Below, piece after piece: positions 24,971-37,934 of a DNA stretch of 64,000 nucleotides. Each line of letters opens with the position of its first letter. The first letter of the stretch is position 1. Below the pieces are notes generated by a model, which was not told the DNA's origin, made no database searches, and saw nothing but the letters and a program-made list of their open reading frames with translations. A program made the translations under genes and the position numbers. The stretch covers positions 25,542,165 through 25,606,164 of the forward strand of contig OX424564.1 of assembly GCA_949152475.1 (NCBI GenBank), given 5' to 3'. Source of the stretch: Terebella lapidaria (Eukaryota > Annelida > Polychaeta > Terebellida > Terebellidae).

Positions 24971-26202
24971 CCTACTTACTTCAACGCTATAGCTAAGTAT
25001 AGTTGTCTAAAGTAGACCGCGATTCTTCGTGAAATATAGGCCTCAACGACTTCGCAGGCATTTATGTACATAGAAACGCACATATTAGGCTGCAGCTATA
25101 TACATACTAGGCCATACATCATAATTGACATTACATGTGCATATCCAAGTTGTCGTGGCATTCCTGATAGCCCATGAATACTGAATTCATATCTGTAACT
25201 TCTCTCAAACGTAACGATAATATAATTTAGGCCTACTCCACGTATCAAGAAGGCCTCAATAGGCCTACCGGTCAACACATTCTGTTGAGAAAAAATATAC
25301 CTCGTATATAAGCACATGCAGTTATATTAGAAGTATGGCGCACCTTCGTTTATAGGAGCATGCGCCTGTATGCACGGGAATAATGTAGTTTCAAGTATCT
25401 AGGACAATTAGAACCGAAGCTGGGGTCACTCATATGTTGTTAAACACATTTTGCATCCTTCGACTCAATTTTGCTTTGACCAAAATTTTGATGCGACCCA
25501 AACTTTGCTTTGACATTGATCAAACTATTGATGCGGAATCGCAGAATCCGGCAAAAATTTATTTTTTTAAATTAAAACCTATGTTGGCACTGTGAAAAAA
25601 GATGTATATGCACCAACAGAAACAGATATGTTGAACGACCAGACAAACATTATGCTATAAAGCTACACTCGTTCCAAAACATTCGCAATTTGTCATAGTC
25701 TAGAAAGTGTACGAACTGTGATTCATCTCTATTCCTTTTATAAATAGACTATGAATACTATCATTTCAGTTAGTGTAAAAGTGAGTTGATTGATGATGAG
25801 ATTAATTGCATGTCATAGGAGCAGCAAAGGCAGAAAACATTCTCGAACATGGTCATCATTGGCGATCACCTTTCAATTTGTAATTAAAGCTGCTGCAGAA
25901 GCTGCAGCTGGTATTGAATGACGATGGTCACCCTATGCTATTCGATCGGTGTCGCCATCAACACGAAACCGGTCATTAGAATACACATTTGAAATATCCC
26001 TTTGATCCATCCTCAATGGCCATTCATTAATTATCGCAGAGGCATGATATGAGACACCAGATAAGAACGACATACATGTATATGCATGCTCTGGATGCAA
26101 TTCAAACATTTGATTGTGATCTTGTACATGTCTGTATAATTCGTTTGAGCCAGGCATGATGTTTTTCATATAATTCCAATATACACATAATTATACACGA
26201 AA
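24971..26202. other. Upstream region of receptor B
   Basis: No gene seen. Together with the end of the preceding element, 24702-25595 is present only in unit B. From 25600 on it matches 2385-2978 in unit A closely and includes the candidate TATA box at 25739-25747. Confidence 0.5.
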
Positions 26203-29200
26203 ATGAAGTTCCTGACTTTAATGTTGGGCCTCTTCGCTGTACAAAATGTGATGTTCTGCGAAGCTGCCTTGTCGGACAGGCTTATCAGCTTCTGGCAGGA
26301 AGAACAACACACTCGGCTCCAAAATATGTTCACCGGGAATAAGTTCAACAATCTCCAAGTGACCTTGCGGCTGGTGACCAAGTCCCAAAGGATATGCCAT
26401 GACGATGTATGTAATGCCATTGGTTGCAAAGAGGTGGACCTAGCTACACTGCACATCTCGCGTCTTTGTGGCCATGTATGCTTTGAATCACCTGCATACT
26501 ACTACGGCCAATGCAACGTGGATATAAGAGTTCCCAAAGGCATCGGTATCAACGTAACGCTCTTGTATTTCGACCATGCGGTAGGACTGTTTGGATGTGA
26601 TGGAAATAACATGACTATATCCATATGGAATGGATTGACAGGAGGCGACCAGTTTGAGAGTTACTCTCATTGTGGGCAATGGGAAACTGTATCATACTTC
26701 GGTAGTGGATCAGAGGCCTTTGTTACTTTGGATGCTCTGTCTATTGCTTTAGCAGCTCCAATACGATATGCTCTGGAGTTCCAACCTTCAGATTTGAAGG
26801 TGACATCCTACAATAAAAATTCTTCTCTCCTAAATGAATGGTTGACTGACGTGGACCTCCTAGACTATGTATTCATCAATGTTCATGATGACATGTCTAA
26901 GGCTGAACTATTTTGGAACTACAAAGCGAATCCAATGATGCGAGTTTACTTGGTTATAACGATGCATTCGTCTTGTTCATTTGAAAATTATTTGGGCTTT
27001 ATTGATGGCCCATATGTTCCCGGATCCCGTCAGTTATCCGCTCAGTATATTGACGTATGCAGGACCAACGAAACTGAATTCGTCTTTACATCAACGATTG
27101 GTGACATCTCTATTACGTTACAAACAGAAAACATACACGAGATGAACATCTCCAAGATTATGACGGATGATATAGAGGTGGACTGCCTGGCAACTTTTTG
27201 CCAAGCTTCTGAGATTGAGCTTGAAGAATCCGACGTCCACCCTGTGTCACTGACAGTACCCAGAAATCAACATAGATTAGAGTACGTGAAATTCACCACA
27301 AACAAGGAAGCAATAACACATTATCGATTCAATGCAAGTGACCTGGTTGTTGATTATGTCTTCACGACGACCTGTTCAGCAGGTTCAATCTACATAATGT
27401 ACGCAAACAGCACAGTAGCAAAAATCTGCACCCCTCTCACAGTAGAGAAGTGGGCAGATGTTTTGCGCACCAGAGGATTGCATTTCAGAATCAACAAGTA
27501 TCGGCCACTGTATCTAGTGCTGATATCGTATGGCTACTCCGGCAAAATGTTGTTAAGAGGGATCCTCGAACCAAGTGACTGTGAGGGCCATGTTAACCAA
27601 TATCAGGACTTCAACCTCGATCTTATTGTTTATCCATCATCCTACGTAGGAATACCACATTACTTTCAAAGAAGTCGTGATGGTTATGAAACGCCCACGT
27701 CTTGCTCAAAGGTTGACTTTATTCCCAGTGATGACACTTCTCATGAGAACTTGCTGGACACACATTGGGACATGTTGTTTGAATATCCTATATCAGCATC
27801 TGTCCGTTATGAGGTATACATTCCTGTACTCGAAAGTGCATTGAGTATAGACAAATTTCGTCCTCGAGTTTGTCAATTTCACCAAGAAATCGAAAATCGT
27901 CCTGAATGGTCAGAGCGAAAGTTAACTTATGGATATGCCTATGAACAAATCTTAACAGTGCAGGATGTCAATCAACAGTTCGTGCTAGTCATACCTACGT
28001 GTATGCAGACAGGACATGCACTGGCTTTTGATTCCAGTTTCAACACAGACACCACTATTTGTAAGATGTACATCTCCAAAGACACACGACCACTATTACT
28101 GATGGAATCCACAAACTGTGGCATATTGACCTTTCTTCCATCACTCCCTATACGCTGCGTGTTGAGATTTGCTTCTTTTATACTTCCAACTAAACACAGT
28201 TGGGTGGTCTATCGATGTATTATATCCATACGCCAGGAGTGCGACCACACTGTCACTGAATTGGAAAAGATGTACTACACAATCAGAGAAATCACCAAAA
28301 CAATTCTCGAGGAAAGAACAGTCCTTCAATATCGAATGGATGCTAGTCTCAATCATAGCGTTCACTCATGGGTCACTCGAGGAGGAGAAATATCAACCTA
28401 CGAAACCGACATATTTTCATGGAATGAACAACCCATGTGTAAATATGATATATACTTCCAAAACTTTCCTATCGATGTCCCCAATGGCAGGAATTCCACA
28501 TTGACCTATGACATGGGACTAACACAAGGGTCTTGGCTTGAAGCCCAGAGGGCATGCTTGAACGCGGGAAGTCATCACATCAGCATAAACTCGAGAAGTG
28601 AGTGGGATCAAATTGTAACACCAGCTTGGCTCAATTGGACATTCATACACATAGGACTGAAGGTGAGATATAAATATAATGTGTTGCACAATACATGCTG
28701 GGCCACACTGAACACAGATCAGTTTGAAGGTTTATCTATCGAGTGTATGAAAATCATTGCTTTTATAGAAGTATAAAATTATTGTATCTGATATCCAGTG
28801 TGAGGAGTTACTGAGTCCATGCTATTCTTGATTGCAGAAGAATGGAACAACACACAATTGGGTAGATGATTCTGTCTATAGTTTTGATCGATTCCAACCC
28901 AAAAGCCACAAAACTCTCCCCCTGCGTTTCCTATGTGACAGCGTTCTGAATGGTATGTGATCCAGATTCCAAAAAAGTATGTTATTACATTGCTGGATCT
29001 GTTGAATTTTCGAGTATTGTTATTTTATTTCCAGATAATGCATGTTATAGACCACTATATGTGTCATACTTCGATGACATATCCACTGTAGAATCCCTGG
29101 GTGGGGACTGCGTTGCAATTGTTGTTGTCACGGCTACAGAACTGAAATGGATACATCTCCCCTGTGATTTGGAACTTAATGATCAATCTTCATATATCTG

Positions 29201-32036
29201 TGCGAGTTCTGTTGCATCATCACAACACAATGTCAGCCTTAATTTACGTCGTAGACACACAGTTTTGCATTGTTCCCATAAGTGGGTGAAGATTGACGGC
29301 CTGTGTGTCAATGTAATAGAGAGATCACAAGTAAATATGAGTAAAGCATGTGGGATTCAACCAAATTCACCCATGACACAAAGACTTGACGATCTTGATA
29401 TACACAAACTCACTACTATGCCACAATTCCGAAGCATTTTGAAGAAGACGGGAATGATAAAGGCTGAAAATGGAAGTGTTCCACCAGTGCTGGCTCATGT
29501 TGCTTCTGGAACATGTTATCAGATTAAAATCACCACTGACAGTATAACGGGGATACAACTCACACCAGAAACCCTACCGTGTGACATAGTATCAGCAGGC
29601 AAGATACTTTGCATCCAGTCACCAGTAGTTCCACACCAGCATTCAGATTTTCAGTTTGTTTGCACTGATGGAACATCCATACCAAATAAGAATAAGTGCG
29701 ATGGAAAAGACGACTGCTTAGAAGGTGAAGATGAAATGTCATGTATCCATGTGTGTAATTTGGCAACAGATGGTCGTGGAAGTGAGGATCGATGTTTCTC
29801 TGAACTGTGCAAACCTCCAGTTTGTGTCTGTGGCAACATGTATTTTCAGTGTCATACAGGTGGTTGTATACATGTGGAATTCGTCAATGACGGGGTTGTC
29901 AGCTGTCGGGATGGTTCAGATGAAAATGACAATTTATTGGACTCATTATATGATAGAAACACCAGTAACAAAACAAGAGGAGCATCTTTACAGTGTGAGG
30001 AAGTAGAACCAGTTGATATATTGTTTGGAACACGAATGCTCGTGGACACGAATGGATCTGTGATTGGATCCCTTGATCCACCTGTTGAGCAAGGTTACTA
30101 TAATCCAGATATCGTCAAAATTGCACCACTTGACAAGCTTTGCGTGTATGACAAATATGGTCCCCTGGAAAGATGTAATCATTTTCATCATCTAGACATG
30201 CCAGAATGTGAGTCATTTGAATGTCCAGCTCACTTCAAATGTCCTTCTACACACTGTATCCCACATCACCATGTGTGTGACTCTGTCCGTGACTGCCCCA
30301 ACGGTGAAGACGAACTCGAGTGTTCGTTTCTGACATGTCCAGGCTTGCTGAAATGTACCCATGAGAATATGTGTGTTCACCCAAACAACGTATGTGACGG
30401 CGTCGTACATTGCACAGTAACTGGTGACGATGAGAAAAACTGCTTTGGCTCTCAATGTCCTACGAATTGCATATGCACTGGAAGGGCCGTGGATTGCTCC
30501 AATTTCAATTCAAGCCGCTTCGACAACATAGCACCATCAACAAAAGTACTGGACATAAGTCACAACAGACTCATCAGTGTGGAAGACCTAACCATTCTCA
30601 ATGAAGGGCTAGTGACATTGTATATGTCTGACATTGGGATGAAATATGTACCCGAAAATTTCTTCAAACACCTTGGCAAGCTTGCACAATTGGATCTCAC
30701 AAAGAACCAAATTGTCCAACTCTCTACGAATACTTTCCATGGATTATTGTCATTACGAATGTTGCTACTACTTGAAAACCCGATACGAGTTCTGCGCACC
30801 AACTGTTTTGGGAAACTGCCAGAATTACAGTCGCTTTCTCTGGATCATCTTCCTATTTCGAACATTGATGATTGTGCTTTTGAAGGCCTTTCGGCATTAA
30901 CCCATCTCCACTTAACAAACAATCAACTTACATATTTGGAAAAATCAACGTTTTGTGGTCTCACCCGTTTGACGTATCTGAACATGATAGGCAATGATTT
31001 GAATGTCATGGGCACATCACTCTTTCAGGAACTCCCGTCTTTGCAAAGACTTTATTCAGATCAAGAAGGTCTGTGCTGTTTAGTGCCGAAGTATGTTGAT
31101 TGCTTACCCAAACTCCGACAGTCAGTTTCATCCTGTGAGGATATGATTGAGAGCAAAGTTCTCCAGGCAGTAACGTGGGCTATGTTTTCATTGGGAACAA
31201 TTGGAAATGGCATTTCTCTGCTTTGGTGGATCAGAAAGTCTGGTCGAACCTATGAATATTTAGTGATATTACTATCATGTTCTGACGCAATTATGTGTGT
31301 CTATTTGGGAATTATTGCGTTCATACAGGAAAATTATCGTGATCAGTACATGCTGGTTGATTTACGCTGGCGTCAAAGTATATTCTGTAAAATTCTAGGC
31401 GCAATGCATTTCCTATCTTTTGAAACGTCACTTGCAATTCTGACACTTATAGCTGTTGATCGATATTTTGGTGTGGTATATGCCATGGTTCGCAAACAAT
31501 TATCAACAAGAGTGGTGACTCTGGTACTGTCAGCATTCATTTTATTGCACGCCTTCCTCGCGATGTTACCTTTCATTGGGATATCCGGTGAATCGCATGA
31601 AAGTACAGTCGAATTGTCAAGCGCCCTTTGTCTTCTTACGGATATTGACGTTGAAAACAGCTCAGTCCGTGTGTATTCAATACTCGTGTTCACAGTTTAC
31701 AATGCAATTATAACGGTGCCATCTGTGTGCGCCTACGTACGAATCTATACCACTCTTGCTAATCATACAGCAAAACTTAGACGGTCTGGACGTTCAAGGC
31801 GTGACTTAGCTCAGCTGAGGAGTCTCGCCACTGCTGGCTCCAACATCGCTGGCTGGCTGGTTGCAGTTGCTATTCAGCTAGCTTCTTTCGGGAAAGTGGA
31901 CATCAGTTCCAGTTTACATGCCTTCGTGGTGGTAGTTCTTTTGCCACTCAATTCAGTTCTCAATCCATTCATCCACACCATCACCACAACAAAATTTATA
32001 GCTGCTCTTAGACTTCAAAACGCGAATGGGAAGTGA
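26203..32036 (+). CDS. CUB / C-type lectin / LDLa / LRR / 7TM receptor (GRL101-like GPCR), copy B
   Basis: Paralogue of the receptor at 2979-8812 with the same inferred exons: 26203-28662, 28838-28952 and 29035-32036 (1858 residues). All splice signals and motifs are kept, including VDRY and NPFIHT, and there is no net indel. By eye I count about 35 substitutions in the 820 residues of exon 1 and about 16 in the 1000 of exon 3. Only three of those fall in the 7TM region, two of them in the last four residues. Exon 1 changes cluster at residues 128-323 and 625-745; 376-590 is nearly identical. Both copies look intact. The 3' flank is cut by a 21.3-kb insertion 647 bp after the stop. Confidence 0.85.
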
Positions 32037-32683
32037 TGACATTTAAGAAATCAGTACACGCATCATTATACTTGAGATTGCCAAGGTTTGCACACTTGCA
32101 CTTTTCTCAAAATAGTTCGAGGAGGGGATAGTTGTCCTCTCTCTAGTGGGGGAAATACCAATCTATATTACACTTGTGCCATTTATACATACACTCAACT
32201 TCAGAATCAACTTCAGAATCAACTTCAGAAATATGAATGTCTCACATTGTTCCCTTTATCATAGGTGTGGTGTTTGAATGATATCCATAGTGGAATTCCT
32301 CTTCCCTCATTCACACAAACGCTTAGAGGTATTGCTGATGCAAGTTTCTTCTTTAAATGTTATTTTGAAGTTTGTCATTTCGTCCACGTCAAAATTCATA
32401 TCATAGTTTATCATTCCATTGTTGTTGTTATGGAATTCGTACCGCCAATAGACCAATAATTGAGGAACATGCCTGTTTCATGTTCTCTGATAGCCGTGTT
32501 TATATATGGTACAGCTGCTCTGTTGCTTGGGGATCATTGTCTTAGATGGCACTGTCAGTGGTCCACAACTTTACCTCAGTAGTTGGTATTCGAGTCGTAT
32601 TAATATATTCTGGAAGTTATCCTAGACTTATGTTGTGAATCCGATTTGGTTATGATCTGTAAGCTTTTGTGAACATAACATAT

Positions 32684-34281
32684 CGACGGGTGAAAACCAG
32701 AAGTGTTTTATTGAAACATAGTTTCCAATGTTTTGAGGATATTTTAATGAGGTTCCATATCATTTTAGCAGGCATATCTGTTCCATTGATCGATTTTAAA
32801 ATAAATGTTTACTTATTAGTAATATGAATGAAGTATGCCATGTTTTTCATCCTAGTATACGGAAATGAATTGGAATTAGGGGATGAATTTATGGCTTCTT
32901 TCTTTTTTGGGGGGGTGGGGGGTAGGCCTAACGTTGTGTAAGATATATTCAGCTGTCGTGGTGCTGATGATGTGCTCGAGCTCTAATGTCGTCTTCCGCA
33001 GTTTGCTGCATTTTCTCGTTCTGAATAAGACTTGTGTTCTCAGACTAGTCTTCTGACTAAGACTTGTGTCCTTTCCTGCGTGTCCGATGGTCGTACGGCC
33101 AGAACTCTCGGTTATCCCGAGGTCGAAAAAAAATTGGGGGTGCTTGATTTTACGGCTTCATGTGGCGCAATATTCTGTACCATATTATGGGGCCAAGTTT
33201 CAATGAACGCAGTTCTACTCAGCAACCACTGTCCTGACCCCTCCTTCCATCCCAACTTTTTGGCCGTAAACACTTTTGAATTATTAATATTCCTTGGGAG
33301 GTCGATTTTGAGGGAGGTTCATGTTATGTCCCTGGCGATACTGGATAGAAAATGCTCACTAACAGACACCAATAAATATCCACATTTTGTTTCTCATTTT
33401 CTTTCTTTTTCATTATTATCTTTCAATCTTGCCCGGAGTAATTTTCACATGACATCTTGATATACATGGATATACTGGGAATGAATATTGACTGATAGTG
33501 TAACACACTGATGATCTCACAAGGATATCACAGAGACCTCGCAAGTGTGACGTCGTGGCTCTTGGGTGTGAGGTAGTCATATCTCTTGTGGGCGAACTTA
33601 AATATTGTTAAATTGATCACTATCATGATGAAGTTTATCATTTCAAAGTGATATAACAGTGTTTCTTTTTTGTGTTTACCATGCGTGTGTTTGCAATTAA
33701 ATTGCCGTATTGGTCATAATAGTAGCACGGCGAGCCAAAGCAAGGTCTCCTGCAGCAGCGCGTGCAAAAATAAGGTCACAATTGAGGTAAAAAAATAAGA
33801 CAAACACTGAATAATATACCTATAGCCTTCAATTCTTCTTTATTATGATTCAAATGTCATAAATATGTTGATTGAGATTTCCCAAGATGTTATTAGAAAG
33901 ATATGACGTGAAATATAGGGTTACGAAAAGCGAATATTTTTGGGGAAAAGAGGGGGCGTGCTTCTATTAGGGCGCGTGCCACTATTGGGACCGACATGAG
34001 ATATATCCTAGTATACCTACATTGATAAGTTATTCTTTCTCGTAAAATTAGCCTAACTAGAAAGTTGTCATGAGGAATATTGTCAAATCTTGAAGCAGGC
34101 AAGTTTCAATGGTGTAATCTTTAATGATAGTTCCAATGCCTAAAGACTCCCTAAAGTACATACCAGAAGTGCTACACAGCCTGCAAATATTCATTTGTTT
34201 TTGGAGGGGGGGGGGGGGGCCTTTCGAGGGTTACAATGGTGTTGGATTTCTTAACGTTCTCTGGTCGTCATGCTGTTGTAA
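32684..34281. other. Left part of the 21.3-kb insertion
   Basis: Starts with the inverted end and has an AATAAA at about 32802 that could serve receptor B. The stretch 33080-33160 (tggtcgtacggccagaactc and onward) is a relative of the repeat at 52322-52380. Poly-G runs occur at 32910-32925 and 34206-34219. No gene recognised. Confidence 0.5.
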
Positions 34282-35083
34282 TAGGCCAGCGGTGGAACCT
34301 GTAAATGGGCTCTATTTTAGGAGTTTAATCAACCAACTGTACACAAAGCTGAAACAGATCTTAAATGAAAGATATGAATCTCTAGAACTTATTTAGCCCT
34401 GTTGTAGTAACTTTTTGTTGTGCGGTCTGTGAAATTTTCGCATTTGATGACCCTACCATTAAATTTTTAAAAAATTTCTTTCTCAGTCCAGCAATGCAGC
34501 AGATATGTAATATAGTCAGGGAACTTATCCAAACACATGGTAATATCAATCGATATTCATTATTTTTGGAACAGACATAAAACAGACCATATACTTTCAA
34601 TATCTGGCGAGGGCGAAGGTGGCAACCTAACATGGCGGCCATTTTGGGTAAATCCAAGATGGCCGCCGTTCAAGGCTCCTTTCCGTGATATATTGTAAAG
34701 GTATTAGCTTAGGTAACCCGCACAGTGAGGCAGCTGTCAGATCATATTGAATTTAACTTTTTTATTACGACGCTGTACCAGTCTGAACATATAGATATAT
34801 AATAGGTGTGTTATTGCACGACAAATTGTGTTACATACGTCAAATAGGAATAGTAAATCCGCCATTATCGAAAATCTTATTTTGTGCTATATTTTTGTGA
34901 ATATTTGGTCTATGAAGGTGGAAATGGTATGCAACCCTATGTTTTCAGGGTCTACAAATCCGAATATCACAACATTGAATGAATTAGAGGCATATTTCCT
35001 GTCAAATATGTACATTAGTAACATTTTTGGTTAATAAAAACGTTTTTCCTGCCAATAATTTTGACTCTTCAAGTCATGAACCT
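34282..35083 (+). repeat. Academ-like element, left TIR
   Basis: Pairs with 43134-43919 in inverted orientation along its whole length. Shared blocks include ctgtacacaaagctgaaaca (with one change), ttgtgcggtctgtgaaattt and aagatggccgccgttcaagg. Both contain the paired stretches catggcggccattttgg and ccaagatggccgcc, a small internal hairpin. Short open frames here (such as 34828-35034) are repeated in the other TIR and are not genes. Confidence 0.85.
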
Positions 35084-35378
35084 CACTCATATCAGATAAT
35101 AAATGATCCCAATATTGCTTGCAACCTTGTTATTATTTATTACGTCATTTTACGTAATTCAGCGCCTTTGAAGTTCAAAATGATGATACAGGTGAGATAA
35201 ACAACTGATCTTTTTGTTTCATTTGAAATTGCTTGATGACAATTCAAGGTTCAAGAAACTCTACAATCAGAAGTTGAAAATGTATGTAAGTATATTTTAC
35301 TGAAGTCAGGGATTAGCTTTTTTTTATTATTAAATAATGCATTCTATCAGATATACATGTATCTGGTTGACCTAATAT

Positions 35379-35549
35379 GGCCTGTAAGTCACGTGCCGTC
35401 ACGTTGTGATTCTGGTGGCAAACAAACATACACCTTTTGCGTTACCTGAGTAATTTGAGTTTTGAATGGACTTCTACTCATATTGAACAAAAGGTGTATG
35501 TTTGTTTGTCACCGGAAATCACAGAATGACATCACGTGACTTATAGGCC
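35379..35549. repeat. 171-bp foldback repeat inside the Academ-like element
   Basis: Two arms of about 60 bp, reading ggcctgtaagtcacgtg and ending caaacaaacatacacctttt, are inverted around a spacer of about 48 bp. The outer tips contain cacgtg E-box-like palindromes. It could be a nested MITE or a functional hairpin in the 5' region of the element. Confidence 0.7.
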
Positions 35550-37934
35550 CTATATGTAACATTATTATCTAGGTTTGAGCTCTGTACCCGTGGATGTTTA
35601 CAACCACAGAATATAAAGGCACCTTCACCCTACGGTAGAAGATAAATGTACGTTTTATGGAAAATGTCATATAAATCATATGATATATGGCCTGTTTAGT
35701 AAATGACTAAAATTGCATATACCTACATGATCGTTAAATTAAAGTAATTGTTATCATATTATTGTCATGTAATGTTGGTATATAATTTATATATTTTGAT
35801 TTCAGGACTGACAATACACAAGATAAGAGGATAGTGATGAACTAACATAAGTTTTACATGCATCACCGACATACATGAGGTATGGTTCTCTAAATGTCAT
35901 AAAAATTGAAAAAAAACAAAAAAAAACTTTCCAACTATTAGGAAAAAAAAAATTATATGTTTCTGGTTATCGCGCGCGTCACTCCAAACACCGCGCATCA
36001 CCTCATTTTTAAGAAAAAAAAATCGCGCGCTTCACTTATAATACCGCGCGTCACTTGGTTTTTTTATTTTTTTTTTTACCGCCGCCCTCGGCGTTTGTTT
36101 ATTGAATGATGAAAGAGCACATACAGTGTCATATTCTACAGGTTTTACATTGCAGTTATTAAGTTATGCAAATTTGTGAGTTGTGTTTGTGTTGAAGAAT
36201 ATAGGCCTACTAAAATTTCATCAATGTAGCCGTACGTGTTCGTGTTGTATTGTGTGTCAGCTCAAATATCACAAACGCTGATATCAGAAACCCATCGGTT
36301 TCTGCTGATTTTAATAACAATGTGGATTTTGGTCAGTGTGACGATCTGAAAGCAATGAGTGGCAAATCGCGGCTACGAACGGGTAACAAATACGAGCGCG
36401 GCCGGCAATACTTTAACCTGTTATCACACCCATGGGATGAATGAAATGCAGATGCAAATTGGTATGCATATGGACGAAAGGAATTAATAGAACACGGGGG
36501 CAACTTGGACAACCATATGTACAAAACATGCATAATGCTACAAAGCATCCGGGCCACATAAGGCTTAGTTAATAGAATGTTTATCAAAGAATACAAATGC
36601 TTTGTTTACAATATAACAAACAGTAGGATGTTCTATGCACATAATATATTTAACATATAGGTGTTTTACTGAGGCAAATGTAGCTTTCATGGCTTCGGCG
36701 AGCACGACTTGCGCCTATTTAGGGAAAAAAAAGAAGAAAAAAATTCGCATCACCGCATCACTTTTGGAAGACCATTGTAACCAGAAACATAGAAATTTTT
36801 TTTTGGCCTTATGCTACACGTACCTGATAAGCCATTTAATAAATAAATGTTATGTCATGAATTCCATTCAAGAAATGCCCCAACTGCATTCGGAGACACA
36901 CTACTGTGAAAGTGATCAAGATACCGGCTACCAACTGAATTGAAATCCAGGTAAACATGCATGTATACATCTAAATATATATGGATGTGAAGTAGTTAAT
37001 AACTCATATTCCAACTTTATCATGACTAATTGCCTGTAATGTGCCCTTGATTCTCTGGCGGATAAATTTGAACAATGCGATCATTGTTATATTGACCCCC
37101 CCCCCCCCCCTCCAGACTAAGTACTAGTATTCGGCCCCTCCAGACTAAGTATTCGGTCAATGATAAAAGGAAAATAATTACTGGTCTTGTGAAAATATAT
37201 AATTTTATTGCCCCGCAGAATGATTATTTCTCTCATAACAGTCAATATTCTCATTATAATTCTATTGACATGAAACGCCCTTTATTGTGACTTCATTTTG
37301 AGAACATGCGGTGTTAGTGCCCTGCAGGCAGCGCCGAAGCGTGTGAATATTGTGTTTTAAATAATGACCGACATCTTTCAAGATATTATTGAAAATTTAA
37401 TATCGCACTATGGCAATTACATGTAGATGTGTCACGTGTCATATAAAATTTTGCATTGACATACAAGTATACACATGTACTAATTTTTTTGGCTGGTGTG
37501 TCTTTCCAGAAACACCATCCCTGAGAGTTTTCAATGAGGATTTTCACAGAAAGCATCGCTTCACACCGCGGTATGTTTATATACCAGTATACATATTTAA
37601 ATGACGAAATATTTGTGGGCGGTGTATATGAGACCAACTCACCTATGAGATTGATATGTCTGTCTGTTTAGTTTCCTGTCTTTGCGTCCATCATTAAATG
37701 TTTGTGAACGTGATAACGCACTAATTTATCTACGAACTACCATAAAAATCGCACCATAAATTGTTTTCAGTACAAATAATTATATTTCACATTTTGAGGT
37801 TTTGTGTATTTCACATGCACAACCCATAGCTCCTTCATAAGAAATAATTAATATTTATCAGTTTATTACGTCATTTAAATGGCAGTGACATATCCATATA
37901 TGTGTGTGTATGTGTGTATATTTCCAGAAACACA
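35550..37934. other. Noncoding 5' region of the Academ-like element
   Basis: AT-rich, no gene seen. Around 35965-36060 there are four short cgcgcg(t/c)cac repeats within a poly-A/poly-T stretch, and a poly-C run lies at 37096-37110. A splice acceptor (tatttccag, ending 37926) directly precedes the first start codon of the transposase, suggesting an untranslated first exon somewhere here. Confidence 0.45.

Noticed and set aside
34828-35034. Open frame in the left TIR as a gene (and 43154-43384 on the minus strand)
   Set aside because: Both are the same TIR sequence in inverted copies; noncoding terminal repeat.
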